This document shows positions 26,703 through 35,902 of a DNA stretch of 64,000 bases, one piece after another (the stretch's first letter is position 1; every line of letters starts with the position of its first letter). The notes under the pieces are model-generated. The model saw only the letters and a list, made by a program, of their open reading frames with translations. It had not been told where the DNA came from and made no database searches. The position numbers were made by a program, and so were the translations under genes. Origin of the DNA: Kitasatospora cineracea. GTDB taxonomy: Bacteria > Actinomycetota > Actinomycetes > Streptomycetales > Streptomycetaceae. Where the stretch lies: contig NZ_RJVJ01000001.1 of assembly GCF_003751605.1 (NCBI RefSeq), forward strand, positions 5,704,001 through 5,768,000. The letters run 5' to 3'.

Positions 26703-29362
26703 TCACGCCCACTCCACCCCGTGCTCGGCGAGCTGCGCCAACTGGTCCGGCCCCAGCTTGGCGCGCCGGCTCTTGGCGTTGTTGAGGAACGCGCCCAGCG
26801 CGACCACCACCGTCTCCACCCGCTCCGCCCCGCTCCCTTCTTCCACCACCACCTTCGCCACCTCCTCCCGGTGCCCGCGCCGCGGCTTCGCGTGCCCCTC
26901 CCGCGCGGCGAACTGGGCCAGCGCGGCGACCCCCAGGCCGAACCGGTCGGCCTGCGACACCCGCGGCCCCGCCGCCGCGGCCCGCTCGGCCCTCGCCGCC
27001 GCCACCGCGGCCAACTCCGGGTCCTGCTCGATCCCCAGCGCGGCCAGCAACTCCCGCTGCTCCACGGCCAACCCGGCCCACCCGCCGCGCTGCGCCGCCA
27101 CCCACCGGCCCAGCGGCTCGCCCTCGAACACCGTCCGGGCCGGCAGCGCCGCCCAGTCCACCCGGCCGTCCGACGCCAGCCACCACATCCGGGCCGCCGC
27201 GTACGCCCGCTGCCAGCCGATCGGCCAACCCGGCGCCCACCACGGGTCGATCGCCTCCAGCGCGGCCCGCCGCCCCGCCTCCAGCGCCCCCTTCCCGCCC
27301 GCCGGCCCCTCGGCCTGCGCTCGCAGCCCCGCCAGCCACGTCCCGATCGGGTACCCGCCGATCGACGCCCGCACCGGCGCCGCCAACGACCCGCCGTGCT
27401 CCGCCGCCCACCGCGCCGCCCACGCCAACCCGGTCCCGAACCGCGCGTCCGGCACCGACCAGACCATCCCCACCCGGTCCAGCAGCTCCACCCGGTGCTC
27501 CGGCATCGCGCCCGCCGCCCGCTCGTGACGCCGGTCCGACACCCACTTGCCCAGCGGGAAATTCCCGTTCTCCCCGACCGTCCGGCTGTAGGGGACGTCG
27601 AGGGCACCGGTCCGCTCGAACCACTCCTGGCAGTGCCGCAGCCCCTCCCGCCAGTACGCGCCCTCGCTGCGGAGCACCTGCGTCGACAGGAACAGCGCGA
27701 GGGCGCTGTCACTCACCCGGTCCCGGAACCGCACCGGCAGCACGAACGCCCCCGCACCCTCGCCCGCCCCGGCGGGGAGCACCGCCTCCGCGCTGCGCCC
27801 CCCGGTGCGCCGGCCGCCGTTCTGCGGCACCGCCAGCGCCTCCAGCATCCGGGCGTCGTGCGACCTGAGCGCCGTCAGGACCCGCACCAGTGGATGGTAG
27901 GAGTCCGACTCCAGGACGTTCCCCGGCTCCTCGCCCGGGCCGAGGAAGACCGGCACGACGAGCCGCGCCAGCTTCCCCTCCCCGGGCTTCATCCGCAGCA
28001 CCCGCCCGATCTGCTGGACGATCCGCACCATGCTGCCGCTGCCGGTCACCAGCGCCGCCACCGCGTCCGGCAGGTCGACGCCCTCGCCCAGCACCTGGCA
28101 GTTCGAGACGACCCGCGTCCCCAGTCCGTCCCGCTCCCGCCCCGCCTCGAAATCCGCCAGCACCTGCCGCCGGTACTCCACCGGGTGCTCCCCGGCCAGC
28201 CACTGCGCCCACACCTCGGCCGGGTACGTCCCGGGATCCTCGGCGTGCAGCCTCTCCGCGGTCTGGTTCAGCGTCTCGGAGAAGTACCGGGCCTCCAGGG
28301 TGCGGTGGTGGAAGGTGATGACCTTCTCCAGGCCCTCCTCCGCGCACACCTTCAGCAACCCGGCCTGGACCGCCGCCAGTTGCTCCACCGGCACCTCGTC
28401 CTCGGACCCGTCCTTCGCCTCGCCGGCGCCCGGACCCCACGGCACCGGCTGCCGCCGCGCGGCCCGCCGGTCCGCCGACGGGTCGCGCAGCTCCAGCACC
28501 ACGATCTCGAACGGCGCCACCAACCCCTTCTCGACCGCCTCCGCCAACCCCAGCGTGAACACCTGCGGACCGAAGACCCGCCGGTCGTCCATCGACACCG
28601 CCAACTCCGCCGGCAACGGCTGGTACGCCCCGGCCCGGCCCACCGCCTCCGCCCCGCCCGCCGACCCCTCCGCCGCCCCGGAACCCCCGGCCCGCGGCGG
28701 CAGCCAGATCCGCGGCGTCGCCGTCATGTACAGCCGCCGCGCCGCCGGGATCTCGTCCTGGTGGTGCACCACCGTCCACGACTTCTCCGCACTGCCCGAC
28801 GAGCGGTGCGCCTCGTCGCACACCATCAGCGCCAACTCCGGCAGCCCCTCGCCCGTCACCTCGGCCCACACCGCGTACGCGTCCGCCACCGCCCCGCGGA
28901 GGCGTACGTGGAGAACAGCGTCAGCGGCCGACGCGCCCCGCCGATCCACCGCCCGATCTGCAACGGCGACGTCGTCCCCGGCACCCCGTGCGGCAGCTCG
29001 TCGTCCACCAGCGAACACACCGCCGCCATGTCCCCCCTGCGGCCGGCCCGCCGCCACGAACCGACCGTCTGCACCAGCAGATCCAGCGTCGGCACCACCA
29101 CCAGCACCACCCCGCGCGGCGCCAACCGCTGCGCCGCCACCGCCCCCACGTACGACTTCCCCGTACCGGTCGCCATCTGCACCGTCGCCCGCAACCCACC
29201 CGCCGCCACCTGCCCCGGACCCGGCGTCAGCGCCCGCACGACCGCCGCCACCGCCTCCTCCTGATGCCCCCGCAACCGCACCGGCGTCCGCCCCGCCGCT
29301 CCCGCCGACTCCCCGAAAAGGCTCTCCACCGCACACCCCAGTCCGTCTCCGAATACCCCCAT
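26703..29362 (-). pseudogene. DEAD/DEAH helicase with helicase-associated repeats, one frameshift
   Basis: Start ATG 29362 (MGVFGDGLGCAVESLFG). RecA-like domain 1: RGHQEEAVAAVVRAL, Walker A ATGTGKS, VVLVVVPTLDLLVQT, LTLFSTYAS, then DEAH in MVCDEAHRSSG and MTATPR. Domain 2: KVITFHHRT, VSNCQVLGEGVDLPDAV, and QQIGRVLRMKPGEGKLA, the arginine-finger motif VI. The C-terminal half has helicase-associated (HA) type repeats with WxxxGLxxCxxW, GKWVSDRR, IGTWLAGLR and LGRWVAAQR. The frame breaks at the C-run 28892-28895: before it the protein is in one frame (to TYASAG), after it another (AVADAYAVW). One inserted G restores 886 residues. The substrate could be DNA or RNA. Confidence 0.85.
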
Positions 29363-29763
29363 CGAACCAGACCCCGCCCCCCGCCCCCGGCAGATCCACC
29401 CGCCCCGCCGTCCCCGGGCTCGACCCTCCACCTCCGTGTCGTCGCTCTCTCGGAAGCCACCCGCCGGATCATCCTCACCGACGACGGCACCCCGGCCCTC
29501 CCGCGCGACCCCGACCCGCCCCCGTCCCCACCCGCTGACAGCGAACCCGGGCCCAGAACACCTCGGGGGCTCCGGACTCCGGGGTCGTCGACCACCCGGA
29601 AGCCGCCGCACACTTCGGGCGGGCCGCGTGCGGGCGCCGGGTGGTCGTCGACTGCCGGTTCGCGGGAATTCACCGTCGGGGGTCTACCCGTGTAGCGCCA
29701 ACAGGAGTGTCATGGACGCGACTTCGGCGACAGTCGCCGACCCGCACCCCGGAGGCACCCGTC
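29363..29763. promoter_or_regulatory. Gap between helicase and nuclease genes
   Basis: 401 bases without a supported gene. It holds the divergent promoters. An inverted repeat CGACCACCCGG (29589-29599) / CCGGGTGGTCG (29637-29647) spans 59 bases and, with its GTCGTCGAC extensions, could form a leader hairpin of the nuclease gene. GGAGG at 29751-29755 is the nuclease ribosome site. Confidence 0.35.
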
Positions 29764-30294
29764 ATGCGCTCGACCCCCCGGATACCGGCCGCGGCCGGTA
29801 CCGCCCTGGCCGTGGCCCTCAGCGGCCTGATCCTCGGCTTCGGCACCGGTACCGCACACGCGAGCACCTGCTCCCGCTCCTACCTGCCGCTGCCCGATCC
29901 CGTCTGCACCCCCGGCGTGTACAACCCGGACGTCACGCAGTCGACCATCCAGTCCACGATCTGCGTGTCCGGCTGGACCGCGACCGTCCGGCCGCCCACC
30001 TCCTACACCAACGCGCTCAAGGTCCAGGGCATCATCGCCTACGGCTACGCGGACACCTCCACCTCCTCCTACGAGGAGGACCACCTCGTCCCCCTCGAAC
30101 TCGGCGGCTCCCCGCGCGACCCCGGCAACCTGTGGCCCGAGCCCTACTCGGGCACGAAGACCGCCACCACCAAGGACGGCGTCGAGACCAAGCTCAAGAA
30201 CGCCGTCTGCTCCGGCAAGATCACCCTGGCCGCCGCCCGCACCGCCATCAGGACCAACTGGACCACCGCCCTCACGGTCACCGGCATCGGCTAG
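29764..30294 (+). CDS. Secreted HNH-family nuclease-like protein
   Basis: 176 residues from ATG 29764 (MRSTPRIPAAAG), with GGAGG eight bases upstream. A signal peptide runs to about THASTC. The mature protein has TCSRSYLPLPDPVCTPGVYN, TICVSGWTATVRPPTSYTN, then EEDHLVPLELGGSPRDPGNLWPEP, the D-H-x-V-P-L-E-L-G-G hallmark of small HNH endonucleases of this type. The distal N-LWPEP also matches. Likely an extracellular DNase or a member of an HNH family used in nutrient release or competition. No cognate immunity gene is adjacent. Confidence 0.8.
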   Translation: MRSTPRIPAAAGTALAVALSGLILGFGTGTAHASTCSRSYLPLPDPVCTPGVYNPDVTQSTIQSTICVSGWTATVRPPTSYTNALKVQGIIAYGYADTSTSSYEEDHLVPLELGGSPRDPGNLWPEPYSGTKTATTKDGVETKLKNAVCSGKITLAAARTAIRTNWTTALTVTGIG

Positions 30295-30533
30295 CACCCC
30301 CATGACCCGCCCCGGCCGGGGCCGCTGACCACCCGTCAGCCAGTCACCCCGGTCCGCTCCGCCCCCCCGCCGGTGCGCTCCGCCCGAGAGCACCGGCGGC
30401 GGCGGAGAACGAACCCGACCCGCACGACTTCCGTCCTCGGGACGCCTTTCCCGATCCCGTTGCCTCCGACTTCACCACGGCCGGCCCGCAACGGACACGG
30501 AGCCGACGCCCGCCCGCCCGGCCATCGCGACCG

Positions 30534-31463
30534 TCACCGCTCGCCTCCCGCGCCCGCTCCACCGACGCACCCGCCGACGAGGAGCCCGAGGCGGTCCTCC
30601 GAGGGGGTGCCCGGCTCGGCCGCGTAGACGACCAGGTCGTGGACGGCCCGCTGCGGCAGGGGCAGGTCCAGGGAGCGGAAGGCCAGTTCCAGGCGGCCGA
30701 CCTCGGGATGGTTCAGCCGCTTGGTGCCGTCGTGCCGGATCCGGACGTCGTGACTGGCCCACATGGTGCGGAACTCGGGGCTCAGCGCGGACAGTTCGCC
30801 GACCAGCTCGTGCAGGGCCCGGTCGTGGGGTTCACGCCCGGCCTCGGCCCGGAGCACCGCGACCGTGGCCCTCGCGCCCTCCTCCCAGTCGACGAAGAAG
30901 TCGGGCGAGCCGGGGTCGAGGAAGAAGTAGCGGGGGAAGTTGGCGCAGCCCCGCTCACGGGTGGTGGCGCTGTCGAACATCGGCGCATACAGGGCCCGGC
31001 ACAGCGCGTTGCTCGCGACGACGTCCAGCCGTCCGCTGCGCACGAAGGCGGGGGCCATGCTCATGGAGTCCACCATCCACTGGACGGGGGAGGGGATCTC
31101 GACGTCCCCGCGCCGACGCGGCCCGCGGCGGGCGGGCCGAGCCGCCCTGGCCAGCTCCAGCAGGTAGGTGCGCTCGTCCTCGTCGAGGCGCAACGCCCGC
31201 GCGACCGCCTCCAGCACGTCCTCGGAGACGCCGCCGACGTGGCCCTTCTCCAGCCGCGTGTACCACTCGGTGCTCACCCCGGCCAGGGCCGCGACCTCCT
31301 CGCGCCGCAGCCCCGGAACCCGGCGCCGCGAGCCGGCGGGCAGCCCGACCCGCTCCGGGAGGAGCTTGGCGCGCCGGCTGACGAGGAAGTCGCGGATGTC
31401 CGAGCGGTTGTCCGGGCGACTCCCGGTGCGGTTTCCGGTGCGGTGTCCGGGCGGAGGTTCCAT
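30534..31463 (-). CDS. XRE-family regulator with MmyB-type ligand domain
   Basis: 309 residues from ATG 31463. The N-terminal helix-turn-helix is clear: IRDFLVSRRAKLLPERVGLP, RRVPGLRREEVAALAGVSTEWYTRLEKGHVGGVSEDVLEAVARAL. The C-terminal ~190 residues (VQWMVDSMSMAPAFVRSGRLDVVASNALCRALYAPMF, NFPRYFFLDPGSPDFFVDWEE) are an MmyB-like PAS-type ligand-binding domain. Such regulators usually control a divergent oxidoreductase, here the SDR starting 140 bases away. The family is thought to sense fatty acids or other small ligands; the ligand here is not known. Confidence 0.92.
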   Translation of the reverse strand: MEPPPGHRTGNRTGSRPDNRSDIRDFLVSRRAKLLPERVGLPAGSRRRVPGLRREEVAALAGVSTEWYTRLEKGHVGGVSEDVLEAVARALRLDEDERTYLLELARAARPARRGPRRRGDVEIPSPVQWMVDSMSMAPAFVRSGRLDVVASNALCRALYAPMFDSATTRERGCANFPRYFFLDPGSPDFFVDWEEGARATVAVLRAEAGREPHDRALHELVGELSALSPEFRTMWASHDVRIRHDGTKRLNHPEVGRLELAFRSLDLPLPQRAVHDLVVYAAEPGTPSEDRLGLLVGGCVGGAGAGGER

Positions 31464-31602
31464 CCGCCCACGGTACCCACGGTCCGCCCGGCCGAGCGGG
31501 GTTGCATCTGTACCCCCCATGAACGCGACCTTGTCCGCCCCCGACGGCGCCGGTTGTGTGGTGGCGGACGGCACCCCCCAACCCCGCTTCAGGAGCACGA
31601 CC
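31464..31602. promoter_or_regulatory. Divergent promoter region, XRE regulator / SDR
   Basis: The 139 bases between the two starts must hold both promoters and the regulator's operator. GGTTGCATCTGTACCCCCCA (31500-31519) is the least GC-rich part and a likely promoter core. AGGAG at 31591-31595 is the SDR ribosome site. No strong palindrome was found. Confidence 0.45.
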
Positions 31603-32331
31603 ATGACCAGAACCACAACCACAACCACAACCACGGCCACGACCGGCAAGACCGTACTGATCACCGGCGCGACCAGCGGCATCGGCGCACACACCGCGCG
31701 GCTGCTCCTCGACCGCGGCCACCGGGTGGCCGTCACCGGCCGCGACGAGAGCCGACTGAAGACGTTCCTCGACGAGACCGGCCACCCCGACCGCCTGCTG
31801 GGCCTGGTCGCGGACGCGGCGGACTGGCAGGCCACCGAATCGGCCGTGACCCGTACCGTGGCGCGCTTCGGTGCCCTCGACGCGGCGGTGGCCAACGCCG
31901 GATCCATGTCCGGCGACGCCATCGGGGCCGGCGACCCGACGCGGTGGCCGTCCATGGTCCTCACCAACGTCCTCGGCCCCGCCCTGCTGGCCCACGCGGC
32001 CCTGCCCCACCTCGAAGCCACCGGCGGACGACTGGTCCTCATCGGCAGCGTCGCCGGACTGAAGAACTCTCCCGCCAACCTCTACTCGGCCACCAAGTGG
32101 GCCACCACCGGACTCGCCGAGAACCTGCGCCTGCACGCCACCACCCGCGGCATCGGCGTCACCCTGGTCAACCCCGGCATGACCGACACCCCCTTCTGGC
32201 AGGGCGCCGACCTTCCCCCCTTCGCCCTGTCTCCCCGGCCCGTCGCCGAGGCCGTCTGCTTCGCCCTCGACCAGCCGCCGGGCGTCGACCTCAACACCCT
32301 CACCATCCGCCCCGTGGGCCAACCCGCCTGA
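31603..32331 (+). CDS. Short-chain dehydrogenase/reductase
   Basis: 242 residues from ATG 31603 with AGGAG seven bases upstream. The N-terminus is a run of Thr codons (MTRTTTTTTTTATTGK). The classical SDR motifs follow: TGATSGIG (TGxxxGxG cofactor loop), LVADAADW, VANAG (NNAG-like), IGSVAG with the catalytic Ser region, and YSATKWA with YxxxK. GMTDTPF is the post-catalytic segment. It is a cytosolic NAD(P)H-dependent oxidoreductase. Divergence from an MmyB-domain regulator indicates ligand-induced control; this pairing is very common in Streptomyces. Confidence 0.93.
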   Translation: MTRTTTTTTTTATTGKTVLITGATSGIGAHTARLLLDRGHRVAVTGRDESRLKTFLDETGHPDRLLGLVADAADWQATESAVTRTVARFGALDAAVANAGSMSGDAIGAGDPTRWPSMVLTNVLGPALLAHAALPHLEATGGRLVLIGSVAGLKNSPANLYSATKWATTGLAENLRLHATTRGIGVTLVNPGMTDTPFWQGADLPPFALSPRPVAEAVCFALDQPPGVDLNTLTIRPVGQPA

Positions 32332-32436
32332 CCGGAGCCCCCGTTCGCTCCCCGCCCGCTGCGCGCCGCGGCCGCGAACGGGGCCGTCCGGGTGACCTCC
32401 GGGGCGATCGGCTTCGGGGTCACCCGGACGGAAGGA

Positions 32437-32960
32437 TGCCGATCATGGAATCCCCGCACAGCGGCAACACCCCACGTTCCACACGCCGTTCCAGTCCCGC
32501 CTCAACCCGCAAGTCGACCGGACCCGCACCGACACCCCGGCGACCGCCGTCGTCCAGCACCACCTCGACCACTCCAGCCCCGCGTTCCGTCCGGGCCGGC
32601 CGCTGGCCGACGCGCTCGGTGCCACCGGCGCCGCCCTGGCCGACCTCGTCCAAGCCGCCCGTGACTTGGAGCGCACCTGTGCCGACACCGCACCCGAACT
32701 CGGCACCACTGCCTGGGAACGCCGTCCGCCTGCCGCGGGCGCTCGCCGCGTCCGTGGTCTTGGTCGAGCTGGATGCGGAGGACGCCACCTCGGTGGTGTG
32801 GCTGTTGCCGGTGGAGCTGGCCGGCGCGCACCTCTCCCCGGACGCCGGCGGGCACCTGGTCAACGCCGCCGCCCGGGTCGGGGCCGAGCCCGCCATGTCG
32901 GTGTGTGGCCGTGGGCATCCGGTCCGGTGCGGTGCCCGCTGCTGTCACTGTCTGTTCTGC
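32437..32960 (+). pseudogene. Degraded coding fragment, related to 63290-63440
   Basis: No intact gene. Two frames carry protein-like sequence: one upstream (FQSRLNPQVDRTRTDTPATA, LADALGATGAALADLVQAARDLE) and, one frame over from about 32730, LPRALAASVVLVELDAEDAT then LLPVELAGAHLSPDAGGHLV. The second part is clearly similar to LPQSLAESVVLVELDAEDDS...GGHLYLDLGEHLADA at about 63290-63440 (roughly half of 49 residues identical). I infer two decayed members of one unrecognised family. Confidence 0.4.
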
Positions 32961-33184
32961 GGCCTGCCGCGGCAAGGAGAATTTCGGCGGGGGAGCGGGG
33001 CGGTCTGCGGGGCGGAGGCCCGGCCGCAGGGGGGAGGCGGCCGGGCCTTTGATCCGCCGCACCGTGCGTGTGCCCTGCACGTGCGCCTTCATGCGCGGGT
33101 GCGCCGGCTTTCGCGCGGACACCTCGCCGACCTGCCCCGTGCCCAGGAGCCTTCGGTACCGGGCTGTTCCGGGCGGGCCGACAT

Positions 33185-33409
33185 TCACGGGTCGGCCCGC
33201 CGGGTGGTGTAGGTGGTCGGTGGCGGCCTGGTCCCCGGTCGGTTCGGCAGGTCGTGGATGAGGGTGTCCAGGCCGAGGCGCAGGTGCTCGGTTCCGGCGG
33301 GGATGAGGGCGTGGGCTCCGGCGAGGAAGGCCGCGATGTCGTTGCAGCGGATGCCGACGCCGGCGCCGCCCCCAACCGGAGCGGGCGCCGCGCACGGTGA
33401 GCAGCGCAC
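33185..33409 (-). CDS. Possible small protein or gene fragment
   Basis: An open frame of 74 codons from a GTG at 33409. It starts with a Cys-containing segment (RCSPCAAPAPVGGGAG) and continues with an alpha/beta-like stretch, GIRCNDIAAFLAGAHALI, PAGTEHLRLGLDTLIHDLP. The latter reads like real protein (amphipathic helix, then LRLGLDTL). The ribosome site is poor and no family is recognised, so this may be the tail of a decayed gene. Confidence 0.35.
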   Translation of the reverse strand: MRCSPCAAPAPVGGGAGVGIRCNDIAAFLAGAHALIPAGTEHLRLGLDTLIHDLPNRPGTRPPPTTYTTRRADP

Positions 33410-33443
33410 CCTGACGGAGCGGCACTCGTCCACACTCCGAGGG

Positions 33444-33468
33444 GAATGTCCCTTTTGTGCGGGGGTAG
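33444..33468 (+). promoter_or_regulatory. Candidate SigB-type promoter
   Basis: GAAT (33444-33447), 15 bases, GGGTAG (33463-33468) fits the published Streptomyces sigma-B consensus GNNT-N14-16-GGGTAC/T except the last base. It lies 72 bases before the RsbW-like ATPase gene. The same -10 with the same spacing precedes the sigma gene at 46698. Confidence 0.45.
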
Positions 33469-33540
33469 CCGACCTTCCGACCGGGCCCCGCGACGGGCCC
33501 CTGTCGTACACGGGAGAACCGCACGCGAGGACCTGCTGCC

Positions 33541-34074
33541 ATGATCGACACCTGTACAGCCAACTTCCGCATCGAGTCGCCTTCCCGCGGGGCGGGCCGG
33601 CCCCCTGCCGAGGCACCGACCCGGATGTCCCTGTCCCCGCCCGGGAGGGCAGTGGCGGAGGGCGTGCCGGTGACCACCCCCGCCCGGGCCCGCCGCTTCG
33701 TGCGGCAGCTCCTGCGCGACGCCGGCCCGGCCGCCGCCACCGACGGTGAGGCGGACGCTCTCCTGGCCGTCAGCGAACTCGTCACCAACGCCAACCTGCA
33801 CGGCGGCGGCGTCACCGCCTTCACCGCCCGCACCGAGGCCGCGTCCCCCGCCACCGACAGGTCCACCGTCGATGACCGGACGCCCCGTCTGCGGCTGCGC
33901 GTCGTCGTCGAGGACGCCGACAGCCGCCCACCGCGCTCGCACCCGCGCGCCCTGCTCGACCCCGCCCGGCCGGGCGGGCGCGGCTGGGCCCTGGTGACGA
34001 GGCTCGCCGCCACCTGCGAGGTCACCGTGCTGCCCGGCGGCGGCAAACGGATCAGCGTCACTCTCGCCCTGTAG
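33541..34074 (+). CDS. RsbW-like ATP-binding anti-sigma regulator
   Basis: 177 residues. A GHKL/HATPase_c_2 fold is shown by the N-box in LLAVSELVTNANLHGGG and the G-box near RPGGRGWALVTRLAATCEV, followed by the terminal strand KRISVTLAL. A ~50-residue N-terminal extension (MIDTCTANFRIESPSRGAGR) is Pro/Arg-rich. This family binds sigma factors or phosphorylates STAS antagonists; many Streptomyces paralogues have unknown partners. No STAS or sigma gene is next to it, but the cassette at 46.7-48.6 kb could supply both. The candidate SigB-type promoter suggests feedback. Confidence 0.85.
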   Translation: MIDTCTANFRIESPSRGAGRPPAEAPTRMSLSPPGRAVAEGVPVTTPARARRFVRQLLRDAGPAAATDGEADALLAVSELVTNANLHGGGVTAFTARTEAASPATDRSTVDDRTPRLRLRVVVEDADSRPPRSHPRALLDPARPGGRGWALVTRLAATCEVTVLPGGGKRISVTLAL

Positions 34075-34215
34075 GAGATGCTCTGCGGGAGGCGTCCGTC
34101 GTGCCGGACATCCGGTGGGGCCGGTAACGAAGAACCGCCCGGTGGGGTGCTTCGGCGTTGTCGTTCCGGGAAACAGGGACGCCGCCCCGGGCGGTGGACG
34201 GCGACTGCCCCGGGC

Positions 34216-34255
34216 GGTCTGCCCCGGCCGGGAGCCGGTGCGTCCGGGGCAGACC
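34216..34255. terminator. Perfect 12-bp hairpin between convergent genes
   Basis: GGTCTGCCCCGG (34216-34227) pairs with 34244-34255, with a 16-base loop that can pair further. It separates the ATPase gene from the convergent PRC-barrel gene and probably serves both. Confidence 0.75.
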
Positions 34256-34268
34256 GGCCAGGCGGTGT

Positions 34269-34616
34269 TCAGGCGGTCCCGGCGTAGTAGACACCCAGGG
34301 CTTGGTGGTAGGCGGAGCCGTCACCGTGGGCGTCGGGATCGAACTCGGGCGAGTTGCGCACGTCCTCCATGGTGCGGTCCAGCCACACGGACCTGTCGTC
34401 GTGGTCGATCCGGTTGACGGTGCCTGCGGGGACGAGCACCGTGCGGCCGAAGATCCACGGACCGGTGTCGACCACGAGATGGGCCCTGCCGACCTCCTCA
34501 CTGTGCTTGTCGACCTTGCCGATGCGGCCGTCCGCGGCCTCCACCCGGTACCCCGTCAGGTCGTCGCCCGCGTTGTACCCCTCGGCACTCTCGTAGTCCC
34601 AGATGCCCTTGGCCAC
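34269..34616 (-). CDS. PRC-barrel domain protein, copy 1
   Basis: 115 residues from GTG 34616 (MAKGIWDYESAEGYNAGDDL), with AAGGGAGG seven bases upstream. The PRC-barrel core reads LTGYRVEAADGRIGKVDKHS...HLVVDTGPWIFGRTVLVPAGTVNRID. A charged C-terminal part includes DVRNSPEFDPDAHGD and ends GVYYAGTA. It is paralogous to 46027-46377: most of GPWIFGR, GYRVEA, GKVDKH and NSPE are shared. PRC-barrel proteins of this size are common in actinomycete stress clusters; the molecular role is unknown. The neighbours CsbD and the DUF5670-like gene support a stress link. Confidence 0.85.
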   Translation of the reverse strand: MAKGIWDYESAEGYNAGDDLTGYRVEAADGRIGKVDKHSEEVGRAHLVVDTGPWIFGRTVLVPAGTVNRIDHDDRSVWLDRTMEDVRNSPEFDPDAHGDGSAYHQALGVYYAGTA

Positions 34617-34769
34617 CGCTGCCTCCCTTGTCGTCGATGTACTGCTTCCACTGCTCTGCCGCCCCCGGTGCCCTGCCCCGTTGCGGAATGCGAGAACAGC
34701 CACCCGCCCGGAGCCGGTTCTGGTGCCCGTCGGCAGAAGGAACGGTCAACAGGCCCCTCCCGGCGCGGA

Positions 34770-34810
34770 CGTGTGTGGGCCCGCCCGACGGCCGGGCGGA
34801 CCCACACACG
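34770..34810 (-). terminator. 18-bp hairpin downstream of csbD-like gene
   Basis: CGTGTGTGGGCCCGCCCG (34770-34787) pairs with 34793-34810 with one mismatch and a 5-base loop. It lies 17 bases past the leftward CsbD stop and upstream of the PRC-barrel start, so it likely separates the two transcripts. Confidence 0.75.
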
Positions 34811-34826
34811 AACTGCTCGGTAACGC

Positions 34827-35000
34827 CTAGCTCTTGAAGGCGTCCTTGACGTGTTCGCCGGCCTGCTTGAGGTCGCCCTTGGCCTGGTCGGCCTTGCCCT
34901 CGGCCTCCAGGCGCTCGTTGCCGACGGCCTTGCCGACGGTCTCCTTGACGATGCCCTTGAGCTTGTCACCGGTGTTGTGGATCTTGTCGCCCGTGCTCAT
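34827..35000 (-). CDS. CsbD-family stress protein
   Basis: 57 residues from ATG 35000 (MSTGDKIHNTGDKLKGIVKE), with GAGGAGGAC upstream. The highly charged helical repeat pattern (GDKLKGIVKETVGKAVGNE, LEAEGKADQAKGDLKQAGE) is diagnostic for CsbD. In Bacillus, csbD is a classic sigma-B target; here the family and neighbours indicate a general stress protein of the cytosol. Divergent from the small membrane peptide gene at 35146. Confidence 0.92.
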   Translation of the reverse strand: MSTGDKIHNTGDKLKGIVKETVGKAVGNERLEAEGKADQAKGDLKQAGEHVKDAFKS

Positions 35001-35145
35001 CGCGTCCTCCTCGAACCGTCCGCGCCACTGGCGCCCTTCGTGCTGACAGGGCCCCGCCTGCCCACGTGAACTGGGAAGATTCGTAGGAATATTCGCCGGA
35101 GGCCCGGGCATGCGGCGGTCCGACATCGACTACGTGGAGGTTGCC

Positions 35146-35316
35146 ATGGTTCCCCTTCTTCTCGTCCTGCTGCTGGCCCTGCTGCTGTTCGGCGCCGGTT
35201 TCGCGCTCAAGGCCCTGTGGTGGGTGGCCATCGTCGTGCTGGTGGTGTGGCTGGTCGGCTTCGTCGCCCGCAGCACCAACGCGACCGGCGGCCGCGGCCG
35301 TTGGTACCGCTGGTAG
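35146..35316 (+). CDS. Small hydrophobic protein, DUF5670-like
   Basis: 56 residues from ATG 35146 with GGAGG five bases upstream. Nearly all of it is two membrane helices (VPLLLVLLLALLLFGAGFAL and WWVAIVVLVVWLVGFV) with a short basic tail NATGGRGRWYRW. It resembles the lmo0937/DUF5670 group of tiny stress-induced membrane peptides. It starts 145 bases from the divergent CsbD gene, a layout suggesting joint stress control. Confidence 0.75.
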   Translation: MVPLLLVLLLALLLFGAGFALKALWWVAIVVLVVWLVGFVARSTNATGGRGRWYRW

Positions 35317-35902
35317 CCCCCGCAGCCCTTCTCACCCCTGAGCGGCCCCGTTTTCCGCGCCGACTCCGGCCGCGGCTGACCCCGCGTCACCCTTGAACTC
35401 CGCCCCGGGACGTCCCACACGCGCCGGGGCGGTGCGGCCGGTGGAGCAGCACCCGGCCGACGGCCCCGGGCCCCGATCGCGCACCCTGTTGCGCTTCGGG
35501 CCCGGGGCCGATCTGCATCCGCGGCACGGCACGGCACGGCACGGCACCGCACCCGGCTCCGGGTGACGGCGGCCGCGGGTAGCGTCCGGGCCATGGAAGC
35601 CCACCCCGGCCCGGACAACTGCACCCTCACCCCGAAAGCCACGGTGCGCCCGCTGCACGCCACCGTGTCCGCCGCCCGGGCTCCGCACCAGTTCTGACGG
35701 GGTGTGGGGCGGTGTGCGGCGCAGGCCTCCGCGCCGCACACCGATGACCCACCACCAGATCACCGGCACCACCGGCAGATCCGCACCCTGACACCGCGCG
35801 CCGAAGCGACCCCACCTGCACTGACCGGCCCCCACCCCGAGTCCATCGTCTCCGGAACCGAACCGGCCCCGTCCACCACCACGGAGTGCGGGGGCCACGC
35901 TG
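35317..35902. other. 586-base gap with a short tandem repeat
   Basis: No supported gene. It contains a 5-base tandem repeat (CGGCA, six copies, about 35522-35550). A 34-codon open frame at 35593-35697 (MEAHPGPDNCTLTPKATVRP) has no ribosome site and is not called. The right end must hold the lectin promoter. Confidence 0.5.

Noticed and set aside
35593..35697. 34-codon ORF MEAHPGPDNCTLT...
   Set aside because: No ribosome site or homology; chance occurrence is likely.
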